NCBI GenBank assembly: GCA_029007035.1
Contig: JAQXHC010000025.1
Span: forward strand, 1 to 55,674
Direction of reading: 5' to 3'
Length of the DNA: 55,674 nt
From: Oscillospiraceae bacterium
GTDB taxonomy: Bacteria; Bacillota; Clostridia; Oscillospirales; Ruminococcaceae
Numbering within the stretch: position 1 is the first letter of the stretch; every line of letters begins with the position of its first letter. Shown piece by piece: positions 8,034 through 16,670 of the stretch. Made by a program: the position numbers and the translations under genes. The notes under the pieces are model-generated. The model worked only from the letters and a program-made list of their open reading frames with translations. It did no database searches and was not told where the DNA came from.

Positions 8034-8525
8034 TTGAGAAGAATTGCGGTTTGCCCCGGAAGCTTTGACCCCGTTACACTCGGACATCTTGATATTATTA
8101 CAAGAGCGTCAAAGCTTTTTGATAAGGTTATTGTTCTTATTTCAAGAAACGCAGGAAAAAGTCAGCCCAGCTTCACGGCAACCGAGCGTATGCTTATGAT
8201 CGAAACGGTTACTAAAAACCTTGATAATGTTGTTATTGACATCCTTGATGGTCTGCTTGCGGACTACGTCGAACGCGTTGGTGCGTGTGCCATTGTAAAG
8301 GGACTGCGCGCCGTCAGCGACTTTGAATACGAATTTCAGATGGCTCTTGCGAACAAAAAGCTCTATGAGGGCGCGGAAACGGTTTTTCTGACCACAGCAT
8401 CCGAGAATATGTATCTCAGTTCCAGCGTGGTAAAGCAGATTGCCTATTTCGGCGGCGATATAAGTCATTTTGTCCCCGAGACTATCCTTGAAGATATTAA
8501 AGAAAGACTGATTAAAGAGAGGTAA
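8034..8525 (+). CDS. coaD: Phosphopantetheine adenylyltransferase
   Basis: 163 residues from a TTG start at 8034. GGGGAGG lies ~9 bp upstream and the protein begins RRIAVCPGSFDP; the frame upstream is an rsmD shadow. The nucleotidyltransferase signature is complete: PGSFDPVTLGH (T-x-G-H), the KGLRAVSDFEYEFQMA block, and the C-terminal SSSVVKQ motif. It transfers AMP from ATP to 4'-phosphopantetheine, the penultimate step of coenzyme A synthesis. 4 bp after rsmD. Confidence 0.96.
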   Translation: MRRIAVCPGSFDPVTLGHLDIITRASKLFDKVIVLISRNAGKSQPSFTATERMLMIETVTKNLDNVVIDILDGLLADYVERVGACAIVKGLRAVSDFEYEFQMALANKKLYEGAETVFLTTASENMYLSSSVVKQIAYFGGDISHFVPETILEDIKERLIKER

Positions 8526-8531
8526 AATATT

Positions 8532-8996
8532 ATGAGTATTGATGAAATTCTTGAGGAGATGGACGAGCTTCTCGATAAAGCAGGCTCGATGCCGTTTATG
8601 GCTCATAAAAAAATCATCGATGGAGAGCGTATGCGCGAACTTATTAACGATGTTCGCCTGAATATGCCCCACGAACTGAAAGAAGCAAAGAAAATCGAAT
8701 TCGACTGCCAGCGTATTCTCAATGAAGCAAAAATCAATGCAGAGGCTATCATACGTAAGGCAGAAGAACGCGCAGCTCAGATCGTCTCAAAGGAAGCCAT
8801 TGTCGTAGAGGCAAAGAAAAAAGCTATCGATATGCTTACAAAGGCTCAGGCTGCATCGAAAAATCTTCAGCAGACCGCAGCGGCTTCAGTATCGAAAATT
8901 CTTTCCGAAACCGAAAGCTATTACGCTAAAAATCTTCAGCAGATCAAGGCTGTTAAGGCTAAGCTCGGCGGCATCAAAAACGGTCAGCAAAATTAA
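8532..8996 (+). CDS. Coiled-coil protein of the coaD neighbourhood
   Basis: 154 residues, highly charged and alpha-helical: a short N-terminal helix (MSIDEILEEMDELLDKAG), then a long Ala/Lys/Glu-rich heptad region (~45-130). It resembles the subunit b/H stator-like or DivIVA-like coiled-coil proteins that often follow coaD in Clostridia. Starts 6 bp after coaD and is last in the rsmD operon. No membrane segment. Function unknown; a structural or cell-division role is only a guess from the context of related genomes. Confidence 0.85.
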   Translation: MSIDEILEEMDELLDKAGSMPFMAHKKIIDGERMRELINDVRLNMPHELKEAKKIEFDCQRILNEAKINAEAIIRKAEERAAQIVSKEAIVVEAKKKAIDMLTKAQAASKNLQQTAAASVSKILSETESYYAKNLQQIKAVKAKLGGIKNGQQN

Positions 8997-9038
8997 CAGA
9001 AAGTTCATGCTTTATTCACAACGAACAACTTAGTCAGT

Positions 9039-9215
9039 GATATAATAATTTGTGTGGCAAATTAAAATGAAAGCTTCCGGAAGCAGCCGGTTTGGAAACT
9101 CAGCACGCACTTCTCCCCTGAAAGCTTTTCGTGCATATTGGTTTTGCCGATATGCGTTTTGCCTGAATAGACGCAATGGAGCGCAGTTATCGTAAAGGTA
9201 TACTGCGCCGTTTTT
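9039..9215 (+). ncRNA. Possible structured leader or small RNA ahead of the Lrp-type regulator
   Basis: An extended -10 element (TG at 9039-9040, TATAAT at 9042-9047) is followed by ~165 noncoding bases with several hairpins. One is GCTTCCGGAAGC (9072-9083); another is GCATATTGG/CCGATATGC (9133-9155). It ends in a terminator-like stem, GCGCAGT (9181-9187) with ACTGCGC (9202-9208), then CGTTTTTG. This could be an independent small RNA, the terminator of the coaD operon with chance structure before it, or an attenuating leader for the next gene. It matches no riboswitch consensus I know, and the -35 is poor. Confidence 0.35.
9181..9215 (+). terminator. Intrinsic terminator before the Lrp-type regulator
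   Basis: 7-bp GC-rich stem (GCGCAGT/ACTGCGC) with a 14-nt loop, followed by CGTTTTT at 9209-9215. It would end transcripts from the rsmD-coaD operon or from the promoter-like site at 9042. Confidence 0.7.
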
Positions 9216-9244
9216 GATTATTTATAATGTTTGGAGTGTCGGAA

Positions 9245-9679
9245 ATGGACAAAATTGATATGCAGATAATCTCACTTCTTCAAAAAAATGCAAGAACGCC
9301 GCTGAAAGAGCTTGCCGCTAAGGTTTATCTCTCCGCTCCTGCGGTTTCATCAAGAATCGATAAACTCGAACAGCAGGGCATCATAAACGGATACAACGTC
9401 GAGGTCGACAGACAAAAGCTCGGCTACAGCATAACCGCATTTATAAGTCTTGAGCTTCCTGCAGACAGAAAACCTGAGTTCTATCCATTTGTAGAGAGCT
9501 GTCCCAATGTAATTGAATGCAGCTGTGTAACCGGAGTCTACTCGATGCTGATTAAAGTTGCATTTCCCACTACTCAGGACCTCGATGCATTTATCGGCAG
9601 ACTTCAGAGATTCGGTAATACATCAACTCAGATCGTATTTTCAACTCCGGTTCCTCACCGCGAGATCTCCATAGAATAA
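9245..9679 (+). CDS. Lrp/AsnC family transcriptional regulator
   Basis: 144 residues from ATG 9245, chosen because GGAG lies 8 bp upstream; an ATG 18 bp earlier lacks a site. The N-terminal winged helix is typical of the family: DKIDMQIISLLQKNARTPLKELAAKV followed by a recognition helix and QGIINGYNVEVD. The C-terminal half is the RAM/ACT-like effector domain, with the IECSCVTGVYSMLIKV segment. Such proteins form octamers that sense amino acids; the ligand here is not evident. Transcribed alone, between two terminators. Confidence 0.92.
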   Translation: MDKIDMQIISLLQKNARTPLKELAAKVYLSAPAVSSRIDKLEQQGIINGYNVEVDRQKLGYSITAFISLELPADRKPEFYPFVESCPNVIECSCVTGVYSMLIKVAFPTTQDLDAFIGRLQRFGNTSTQIVFSTPVPHREISIE

Positions 9680-9682
9680 TTG

Positions 9683-9720
9683 AAATCCCCCATATTCCTT
9701 AACGGGATATGGGGGATTTT
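9683..9720. terminator. Strong bidirectional terminator
   Basis: A 15-bp stem (9684-9698 with 9704-9718, one G-T wobble) with loop TTAAC. A-rich on the left and T-rich on the right (GGGGGATTTTTC), so it can stop both the regulator from the left and the leftward purD unit from the right. Confidence 0.9.
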
Positions 9721-9742
9721 TCAGTTTTTTACAGAATACAAT

Positions 9743-10357
9743 TTAAAAGAAGCTGCTGTCATATTCAGCCACCCTTGCCTTGTCACCGTGGCAGTCGATC
9801 TCTATCATTTCGCGGCAATACATATACCTTATCGCACTGAAAAGTCCTGCATAGGCTACGGCATTAGTAAGTATGCTGAAATATATTCTGATTCCGATAA
9901 CATTTCCGAGCATACCACCGAGGATAACTCCGAAGCATATTGTCACAGCAACCTCAAGGCAGGATTTTCCCGGGTCGAGCGATAAAAACGTAAAGCACAC
10001 CGCAGCTGAAAAAACTGCATGAATCACTGCAAGCAGCAGCGAATAAGGTTTATAGAACTCAATCTGATAGGAATTCAGCTCAAGTATCATCATTACAAGC
10101 TCGACAAGAATATAAACCGGAAATCCGAATTTCAGCATCGGACGCATTCTTACCGAACGGTTGATATCGATCATTCCGAGCATCAGGCTCAGAAAACCGA
10201 GAGTCTCGACAGTATAAGCGATCATTTCGATTATTCTCGAGCTTATCTTTGCCGGGTCGTAGATATTATAATAAATCAGACATACAAGGCTGAACGCAAT
10301 AAAGAATAAATTGCCCACCATCCCGTAAGTCAGTCCTCTTTTCAGAGTATCACGCAT
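9743..10357 (-). CDS. Multi-pass membrane protein of unknown function
   Basis: 204 residues with about six predicted membrane helices: around 12-30, 45-65, 78-95, 105-125, 135-155 and 160-178. A short acidic cytoplasmic tail follows. There are no conserved motifs or transporter signatures that I recognise. It starts 9 bp downstream of the purD stop and ends just before a strong terminator, so it is probably the last gene of the long leftward purine block. The RBS GAGGTG is weak. Confidence 0.8.
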   Translation of the reverse strand: MRDTLKRGLTYGMVGNLFFIAFSLVCLIYYNIYDPAKISSRIIEMIAYTVETLGFLSLMLGMIDINRSVRMRPMLKFGFPVYILVELVMMILELNSYQIEFYKPYSLLLAVIHAVFSAAVCFTFLSLDPGKSCLEVAVTICFGVILGGMLGNVIGIRIYFSILTNAVAYAGLFSAIRYMYCREMIEIDCHGDKARVAEYDSSFF

Positions 10358-10366
10358 AGCAGCACC

Positions 10367-11656
10367 TCATTTTTCCAGGGCTTTCAAAGCTCTCTGACCA
10401 ATGTCATGTCTGTAATGTGCTCCCTCAAATCCGATTTTTTCAACGCCAATGTATGCCTTTTCAAGAGCTTCTCTGAGTTCTGTGCCCCTTGCAGTAACAC
10501 CGATTACACGTCCGCCGTTTGTAAGGAATTTTCCGTCATCCGAAAGTCTGGTACCTGCATGATATACGAAGCAGCCGTCAATCTGACCCTTTTCATCGAA
10601 TCCGTTCATTTCAATGCCCTTGGGATAACTTTCGGGATAACCGCCGCTTGCCATTACAACACAGGCACACGCTCCGTCGTGCCACTTTATATCGACCTTG
10701 TCAAGCTCATGATTATAAATCGCCTCGAAAATCTCATAAAGATCGGCGTCAAGCATCGGAAGAACTACCTGTGTCTCGGGGTCGCCAAAGCGGCAGTTGT
10801 ATTCGATAACCTTCGGACCCTTCGGAGTCAGCATGAGTCCGAAATACAGACATCCCTCAAAGGTTCTTCCCTCGGCGTTCATAGCATTCATAGTAGGGAT
10901 AAAGATTTTTTCCATGCACTCCTGAGCAATTTCGGAAGTGTAGCACGGATTCGGGGAAACAGTTCCCATTCCGCCGGTATTAAGTCCGTTATCGCCGTCA
11001 AGAGCACGCTTGTGGTCCATTGAGGAAATCATCGGGACTATAGTCTTTCCGTCAGTGAACGAAAGCACCGAAACCTCGGGACCTGTCAGGAACTCCTCAA
11101 TTACAATTCTCGCACTGCTCTTGCCGAACTTCAGTCCGTCAATCATTTCGTGAACGGCATTAACAGCTTCGTCCTCGTTCTGAGCAATGATAACGCCCTT
11201 TCCAAGAGCGAGTCCGTCCGCCTTGATAACCGCGGGATAGCTGTTCTGCTGTTTCAGATATTCGATTGCCTTGTCACTTTCGGTGAAAACCTCATAAAAA
11301 GCCGTAGGAATATTATATTTCTTCATAAGCTCCTTTGAGAATACCTTTGAACCTTCGATTATTGCCGCATTTGCTTTAGGACCGAAAGTCATGAAGCCCT
11401 CTGCCTGTAATGCATCCGTCATTCCAAGCACCAGCGGATCATCGGGAGCGATTACAACCATATCCGGACGAAGCTTCTTTGCAAGATTGACTACTCCATC
11501 AATATCCGTCGCGGCGACATTGAAGCACTCAGCGTATTTTGAGATTCCGCCGTTGCCGGGGGTACAGTAAATTTTGCCGACATGGCTGCTTTCGGCAAGC
11601 TTCATAATGATAGCGTGCTCGCGTCCGCCTCCGCCGACTACAAGAATATTTTTCAT
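10367..11656 (-). CDS. purD: Phosphoribosylamine-glycine ligase
   Basis: 429 residues, standard length. N-terminal MKNILVVGGGGREHAI is the PurD signature. An ATP-grasp domain follows with AVIKADGLALGKGVI, the GPEVSVLSF strand, and NTGGMGTVSPNPCY. The C-terminal end has GGRVIGVTARG and YRHDIGQRA. It joins glycine to phosphoribosylamine (second step of purine synthesis), using ATP. AGGAGG upstream of the ATG. It is 34 bp downstream of a lipoprotein gene and belongs to the leftward purine block. Confidence 0.97.
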   Translation of the reverse strand: MKNILVVGGGGREHAIIMKLAESSHVGKIYCTPGNGGISKYAECFNVAATDIDGVVNLAKKLRPDMVVIAPDDPLVLGMTDALQAEGFMTFGPKANAAIIEGSKVFSKELMKKYNIPTAFYEVFTESDKAIEYLKQQNSYPAVIKADGLALGKGVIIAQNEDEAVNAVHEMIDGLKFGKSSARIVIEEFLTGPEVSVLSFTDGKTIVPMISSMDHKRALDGDNGLNTGGMGTVSPNPCYTSEIAQECMEKIFIPTMNAMNAEGRTFEGCLYFGLMLTPKGPKVIEYNCRFGDPETQVVLPMLDADLYEIFEAIYNHELDKVDIKWHDGACACVVMASGGYPESYPKGIEMNGFDEKGQIDGCFVYHAGTRLSDDGKFLTNGGRVIGVTARGTELREALEKAYIGVEKIGFEGAHYRHDIGQRALKALEK

Positions 11657-11689
11657 TGAAATTCCTCCTGTTTTTTGACTTTTTTATTT

Positions 11690-12757
11690 TTACAGCAGGT
11701 CGGGATTAGTGATCTCGAGTCCCTCAAGCAGTTCGGTTACTCCGCCGATAAGCTCATCAAATATGGACTCGGGCAATACGATATTGACCTCATAAAGGAC
11801 CTGATTTGTCTCAAAGAAATAGTTTTCGTAACAGTGGCCTTCTGAATCACGATACGTGATATGGTAGACATTGTAGCCATAAATAACGCTTTCCTCATGC
11901 CCGGGCGTTCCGCCGTCGAAAATCGAGTATATATCATAGCAGTATCTCGCAGCCTGCTCAGCGCTGAGCCTTGACGATGACGAATCGGCTTCGATTGAAA
12001 CCAGCGAATTCATCTCGTCGGAATTATCAGCCTTTGTATAGCCGAAATATACACTTTTGTCGTCTCCGTATGAAATCGACCATTTTCCCTTGGCTTTTAT
12101 TCTAAATTCAGGACAGATAAATTCATCCGTCTCCGAAACTGCCGATTCATCGTAGGTTACCGTGCTAAGAATTGCCTGCAAGGCTTCGGCGTACTGCTCA
12201 TCGTATTTGTCAAGATATATAGCCATGAACGATAAAAGCGTACCCTTTGAGCTGCTAATGGTAACGAAACGCATTTTCGCAATGGGATTTTCTGCAGACG
12301 TGCCTGAAATCTCATAGGCATCAAAGCCGTTGACCTCATACTCCGATTTCTCAGTGTCTGTAAATTCCTCTCCGAAAGCGGAAAGAAACAACTCGCCGTA
12401 CATTGAAGCCGAAACGCGTATTTCCTCAGTCACTGCTACACCTACCATAGACGACTGATACACATCATTGATGAGCCTGAACGTATAATCGAACAAATCT
12501 GCGTGAGCGCCGTTATACCGTCTCAAGGCTGTGCCGATGTCGAAAGAAAAGCCGTCCATGTAATAATGCTTTTCGTCATCGGAGACCTCGGTTATTTCCT
12601 CGGTTTCAGGCTCGATTTCCGGTTCGGTTTCTTCCTCTGTGATTTCTTCGGATGTCTCCGGTATTTCACTGGATTTTCTGCTTTTTGCTTCGTCTGAACA
12701 GCCGCAGAAAAGAATCATTGATGCGAGCATAAGAGCTATAATTCGTAAAATTTTCAT
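11690..12757 (-). CDS. Lipoprotein with Glu/Thr-rich linker
   Basis: 355 residues. A lipoprotein signal peptide with FCGC places the lipidated Cys at ~20. A low-complexity Glu/Thr/Pro linker follows (about residues 33-58, EETEPEIEPETEEITE). Two similar-sized alpha/beta regions come next (about 65-205 and 210-350), each containing a strand-rich segment with Y-D or Y-E repeats. The layout resembles photosystem II PsbP/DUF1795-like secreted folds, but I cannot confirm this. AAAGGGG site before the ATG. It sits between purH and purD without an obvious metabolic link. Confidence 0.8.
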   Translation of the reverse strand: MKILRIIALMLASMILFCGCSDEAKSRKSSEIPETSEEITEEETEPEIEPETEEITEVSDDEKHYYMDGFSFDIGTALRRYNGAHADLFDYTFRLINDVYQSSMVGVAVTEEIRVSASMYGELFLSAFGEEFTDTEKSEYEVNGFDAYEISGTSAENPIAKMRFVTISSSKGTLLSFMAIYLDKYDEQYAEALQAILSTVTYDESAVSETDEFICPEFRIKAKGKWSISYGDDKSVYFGYTKADNSDEMNSLVSIEADSSSSRLSAEQAARYCYDIYSIFDGGTPGHEESVIYGYNVYHITYRDSEGHCYENYFFETNQVLYEVNIVLPESIFDELIGGVTELLEGLEITNPDLL

Positions 12758-13034
12758 ATTTTCCCCTTTTGATAAAATGTATTATCTGCTTTTATGATTC
12801 TGCTTGCAGAAATGAAATGCGTCCTCACGTTCTTAGCCCGACTGTTCGGCTTAATCATAGAAAAGAACCATTTCCGTCGGACAGAACACAAAAGCATACA
12901 TATCCGAATATATCATACTGAAGTATTATCCTACATTTGCAGGATACTTCTCATCCCCTGTATTACCTTGCCCGGCTTTCTCAGAAAAGCTGTGGGCAAA
13001 AAATCATGACATTTTTCCTTTTGCTTTTATTATA
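12758..13034. other. Intergenic region between purH and the lipoprotein gene
   Basis: 277 bp without a gene. It contains a bulged hairpin (GAAGTAT..CCT with AGGATACTTC, 12920-12950) that lacks a U-tract. No convincing promoter was identified. Confidence 0.5.
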
Positions 13035-14216
13035 TTAGTGATGGAACAATCTGATTCCCGTAAATGCCATTGCAATATTATACTTATTGCAGGTTTCGAT
13101 TACATTGTCATCACGAATCGAGCCGCCGGGTTCGGCAATATACTCAACACCCGACTTCTTGGCACGCTCAATATTGTCACCAAACGGGAAAAATGCATCC
13201 GAACCGAGACATACTCCCGTATTCTTTGCAAGCCATGCTTTCTTTTCTTCGGCAGTGAATACCTCGGGCTTAACCTTGAAAATTCTCTGCCATTCGCCTT
13301 CGCGAAGAACGTCCTCATACTCATCGCCAATGTATACATCTATCGCATTATCACGGTCAGCACGGCGGATTCCATCCACAAACTGAAGTCCCATAACCTT
13401 GGGTGACTGTCTCAGCCACCAGTTATCAGCTTTCTGTCCCGCAAGACGTGTGCAGTGAATTCTCGACTGCTGTCCTGCTCCGATACCGATAGCCTGACCG
13501 TCCTTAACGTAGCAGACAGAATTGGACTGTGTATATTTCAGAGTGATAAGTGAGATCATAAGGTCGTCAAGCTTATCAGCAGGAATCTCCTTGTTATCGG
13601 TTACAACATTGGAAAGAAGCTCCTTGTTTATATCAAGCTCATTGCGTCCCTGCTCAAAAGAAACACCGAAAACCTGCTTTGTCTCGATAGGGGCAGGCTT
13701 GTAGTTTTCATCTATTCTGAGAATGCAATATGTGCCCTTTCTCTTGGATTTGAGTATCTCAAGAGCCTCGTCGTCGTAATCGGGAGCAATAATTCCGTCG
13801 GAAACCTCACGCTGAATCATTTTAGCAGTACAAACGTCAACCTTGTCCGAAAGAGCGATAAAATCGCCGTATGAGGACATTCTGTCCGCACCCCTTGCTC
13901 TTGCATAAGCGCTTGCGAGAGGTGTAAGCTCGCCGAGATCATCCACCCAGTAGATTTTTTTGAGGTCATCGGAAAGCGGACGTCCGATAGCTGCTCCGGC
14001 AGGGGATACATGCTTGAACGATGTTGCCGCGCATACTCCCGTAGCCTTTTTAAGCTCCTTAACGAGCTGCCAGCCGTTAAAAGCATCGAGCAGATTGATG
14101 TATCCCGGCTTTCCGCAGAGCACGGTTATCGGGAGCTCCGAGCCGTCAGCCATGTAAACCCTTGAGGGCTTCTGGTTGGGGTTACATCCGTATTTTAACT
14201 GCATTTCATTTGACAT
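13035..14216 (-). CDS. purH: AICAR transformylase, stand-alone domain of PurH
   Basis: 393 residues from ATG 14216, placed by AAGGAGG 8 bp upstream (an in-frame TTG six codons earlier overlaps that site). The protein corresponds only to the C-terminal formyltransferase half of bifunctional PurH. It shows the active-site Lys-His in FKHVSPAGAA, a GDFIALSDKVD segment, the QSNSVCYVKDGQAIGIGAGQ block, and the C-terminal GGSIRDDNVIE. It formylates AICAR with 10-formyl-THF. The IMP cyclohydrolase half is missing and is supplied by the neighbouring PurO-like gene. Followed, on the leftward strand, by the lipoprotein and purD. Confidence 0.95.
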   Translation of the reverse strand: MSNEMQLKYGCNPNQKPSRVYMADGSELPITVLCGKPGYINLLDAFNGWQLVKELKKATGVCAATSFKHVSPAGAAIGRPLSDDLKKIYWVDDLGELTPLASAYARARGADRMSSYGDFIALSDKVDVCTAKMIQREVSDGIIAPDYDDEALEILKSKRKGTYCILRIDENYKPAPIETKQVFGVSFEQGRNELDINKELLSNVVTDNKEIPADKLDDLMISLITLKYTQSNSVCYVKDGQAIGIGAGQQSRIHCTRLAGQKADNWWLRQSPKVMGLQFVDGIRRADRDNAIDVYIGDEYEDVLREGEWQRIFKVKPEVFTAEEKKAWLAKNTGVCLGSDAFFPFGDNIERAKKSGVEYIAEPGGSIRDDNVIETCNKYNIAMAFTGIRLFHH

Positions 14217-14273
14217 GGTAATGTCCTCCTTCAAATTAAATAAGATAAATCGTATTTTTTAAGAACAGTTCAC

Positions 14274-14768
14274 CTAACTGGCCATGACCGTAATAATAGC
14301 TGCGGTAAATATTCCTGCCCAGAAAACAAGGAAAAAAAGAGCGTACATTCCCAAACAGCTCAGGATTTTCGAAGATTTTCCAGTAACCACCGGAACATTA
14401 GGCTTCTTAAAGGTCTGAATGACCGGAGCAGCGAAAGAAAATGCCGCACCTGCCACAGCCAGCAAAGATCCGATTCCGACATAATCAAGTTCAACGGTCA
14501 ATCCGGCAGCAAGCATTACAAAAAACAGAATCATCAGGTTAAATCCGGTGATTTTCAACCACCGCTTCTTTTGACGTGCATAATCTGAGATCTGCGTCTT
14601 CATATCCTCAAGTGCTTCTTGGCTTTCATCCGAATCGTCCCTGCCGGCAGCTTCGAAAACCATGCCGCCGCAGTATTCGCATATCAAATCACCGTTGGAA
14701 TCCTCGGAAAATTCAGCAGCGCCGCAGTACGGGCACGTGCTTTTTTTCAACATTGCTGAATATTTCAT
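14274..14768 (-). CDS. Zinc-ribbon membrane protein
   Basis: 164 residues. The N-terminal zinc ribbon has CPYC (12-15) and CEYC (30-33). A charged helical linker follows, with three hydrophobic segments (about 73-92, 97-115 and 135-160). The ribosome site is weak, and an internal ATG at the fifth codon is also possible. It lies between the purO-like gene (20 bp) and purH (58 bp), so it is co-oriented with the purine genes. Function unknown; such zinc-ribbon/TM proteins are common and not diagnostic. Confidence 0.75.
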   Translation of the reverse strand: MKYSAMLKKSTCPYCGAAEFSEDSNGDLICEYCGGMVFEAAGRDDSDESQEALEDMKTQISDYARQKKRWLKITGFNLMILFFVMLAAGLTVELDYVGIGSLLAVAGAAFSFAAPVIQTFKKPNVPVVTGKSSKILSCLGMYALFFLVFWAGIFTAAIITVMAS

Positions 14769-14787
14769 GGAAATAATGCTTTGCCTC

Positions 14788-15501
14788 TCACTTGTTCTTA
14801 TTCACAATTCTCGTTTCGACAGAACCGTCCTCAAGATTTACATAACGGACAAACAGCGAAACCTTGTTATCATCATTAAGGCTCGTCCAGAGCATATCTG
14901 TAAATTCATCTATGCCTCCCGAAATTCCCACAAGCTTAGGCTCTCCCTCAAAGCTCGGAAGCGGATTCCCGTCACCCATGTATGTATGAATAAAGTGGCC
15001 CTCGCCGTTTATCGGATTGTTATAGCAGAATGTATATCTCTGACATGAATCGGGATTGCCGTTTGCGCTCTTTAGAATGGACATAGCATAGTTGAAGCTG
15101 TTTTCCTCAAAGCGGAGTATTCCCGAGATTCTCGGTGTGTAGTTAGGAGCGTCGTCCTCAAACTCGCGTGTGCGGAGAGCCTGCTCGAAAGTGAACTGCT
15201 TATCCATAAGCTCGTAAATCGTATCTGTCTGGTCACCGTTTGTGACGATAAGCTTATTACCGAGAACTCTTACTGGCGCATAAATGATAAGATGAGGGTC
15301 GGAAAGCTTGCTCGGGTCAAATGCCTGGGTACGGATACCGTCGCCGTCCTCGACGAAAACGCGGTTGCGGCTGTTTTCGCTTCTGCCCATAATAAAATAA
15401 GCTGTAACGGCATACTTACCGTCCTCTGACCTGCCGATTACGATGCCTCTTCCGGGATAAGCATTCCCCTTTAATTCCTCACTGATGTTAAGCTTTTTCA
15501 T
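14788..15501 (-). CDS. purO: IMP cyclohydrolase, archaeal PurO type
   Basis: 237 residues from ATG 15501, preceded by GGAGG; a start five codons earlier would hide the site. It shows the PurO family pattern YPGRGIVIGRSEDGK, then AYFIMGRSENSRNRVF, a YAPVR strand, and TPRISGIL. This Ntn-fold enzyme closes FAICAR to IMP, the last step of the pathway, and is unrelated to the cyclohydrolase half of bacterial PurH. Its place between purN and the transformylase-only purH fits this role exactly. Family call from motif recognition; activity inferred. Confidence 0.88.
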   Translation of the reverse strand: MKKLNISEELKGNAYPGRGIVIGRSEDGKYAVTAYFIMGRSENSRNRVFVEDGDGIRTQAFDPSKLSDPHLIIYAPVRVLGNKLIVTNGDQTDTIYELMDKQFTFEQALRTREFEDDAPNYTPRISGILRFEENSFNYAMSILKSANGNPDSCQRYTFCYNNPINGEGHFIHTYMGDGNPLPSFEGEPKLVGISGGIDEFTDMLWTSLNDDNKVSLFVRYVNLEDGSVETRIVNKNK

Positions 15502-15583
15502 TGCTTTTTCCTCCATTCAGATTATATTCGATTTATATAATTCCGGCCTGACTGCTGTCATATTCAGTCGGCGGCGAATTGTC

Positions 15584-16210
15584 CTATTCCGTAACATATG
15601 CCTTGCCGTCAATAATTTCGATTCTATCCTGACAGAACAGTGAAACGGCTTTCGGCAGGAGCTTCCACTCAACGTTTTCCATGATGCGTCTTTGAAGTGT
15701 TTCGGGAGTATCGTCATTTTCAACAGCTACCGTGCCCTGCAGGATAATCGCGCCTGCGTCGGCTTTTTCGTTGACGAAGTGAATCGTCGCACCTGATACC
15801 TTTACTCCGTATGCGAGAGCCGCTTCGTGAACCCTTAATCCGTAATATCCCTCGCCGCAGAACGACGGTATCAGGGCAGGATGAACATTGATAATCTTAT
15901 AAGCATAAGCCCTGGTGACACATTCATCAAGAATGGTCATGAAACCCGCAAGCACCACAAGATCAGCCTTTTCTTCATTAAGAGCCTCAAGAATTGCTTC
16001 ACTGTAACTCACGCTGTCGGGATATTCCTTTCTCGGAATAACACGCGATGGAATATCATTATTTTTCGCTCTTTCAAGAGCATACGCATTCGGGTTTGAG
16101 GAAATAACGCAGGTGATTTTTCCACCCTTGATCTCTCCGGATTTTTCGGAGTCAATAAGCGCCTGTAAATTCGTACCTCCGCCCGATACGAGAACAATTA
16201 TATTTTTCAT
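15584..16210 (-). CDS. purN: Phosphoribosylglycinamide formyltransferase
   Basis: 208 residues from ATG 16210, behind AAAGGAGTG; the open frame extends 49 codons further without family match. The protein starts MKNIIVLVSGGGTNLQAL. It has the catalytic Asn-His in KIINVHPALIPSF, the HEAALAYGVKVSGATIHFV block, and the Asp in KADAGAIILQ. It transfers a formyl group from 10-formyl-THF to GAR, third step of purine synthesis. 44 bp downstream of a small membrane protein and ~80 bp upstream of the purO-like gene. Confidence 0.96.
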   Translation of the reverse strand: MKNIIVLVSGGGTNLQALIDSEKSGEIKGGKITCVISSNPNAYALERAKNNDIPSRVIPRKEYPDSVSYSEAILEALNEEKADLVVLAGFMTILDECVTRAYAYKIINVHPALIPSFCGEGYYGLRVHEAALAYGVKVSGATIHFVNEKADAGAIILQGTVAVENDDTPETLQRRIMENVEWKLLPKAVSLFCQDRIEIIDGKAYVTE

Positions 16211-16253
16211 TGGTAACACTCCTTTGAAGCTGAAAATAATACTTCCGAACTGC

Positions 16254-16670
16254 TCAGAAAACAAGCAGCATAATGATTCCGACTGTAAGCAGCACCGCAC
16301 CAAGTGCAGATATTGCAGTAAAATATCCTTTCGTTCTCTTGAAATCATAGTTTTCAAGCATAAAAACCGACGGGTGTTTCGGATTCACAAGAATTGTAAT
16401 AATGTCGCCGATTTTAAAATCTATCTGATTTTTCATAACATGTGTGAAGCAGTGGGCCTTTACAAGCCTGCCATTAATATTATATTCAACGATCGGACAA
16501 AGCAGAATATCGTTTGATGAGGTCATGTGCTTCAGGTCTTTGACCATACCCTCGCGGAGCTCACAGTTTTTTCTGAAAACACTGCGGTAAAATAACATTA
16601 CGAGTCCTAAAGAAAAAAGGACAAAACCAAATATTATGATATACAATTTCAGATAATTCACAAATTTCAT
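16254..16670 (-). CDS. DUF3592-like membrane protein
   Basis: 138 residues. One N-terminal helix (~8-28) and one C-terminal helix (~113-135) flank a soluble middle of ~75 residues. That middle follows the DUF3592 pattern: a central PIVEYNINGRLVKAH strand pair, then FKIGDIITILVNPKHPSVF. Such proteins are membrane-anchored with an extracytoplasmic or cytoplasmic beta domain of unknown role. The start overlaps the stop of the next gene upstream by 4 bp, so it is coupled to it. Confidence 0.8.
   Translation of the reverse strand: MKFVNYLKLYIIIFGFVLFSLGLVMLFYRSVFRKNCELREGMVKDLKHMTSSNDILLCPIVEYNINGRLVKAHCFTHVMKNQIDFKIGDIITILVNPKHPSVFMLENYDFKRTKGYFTAISALGAVLLTVGIIMLLVF

Noticed and set aside
9066..9088. 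TCCGGAAGCAGCCGG resembles the SRP RNA tetraloop region
   Set aside because: It lacks the GGAAGGAAGCAGCC spacing and the paired flanks of an SRP RNA; likely chance.
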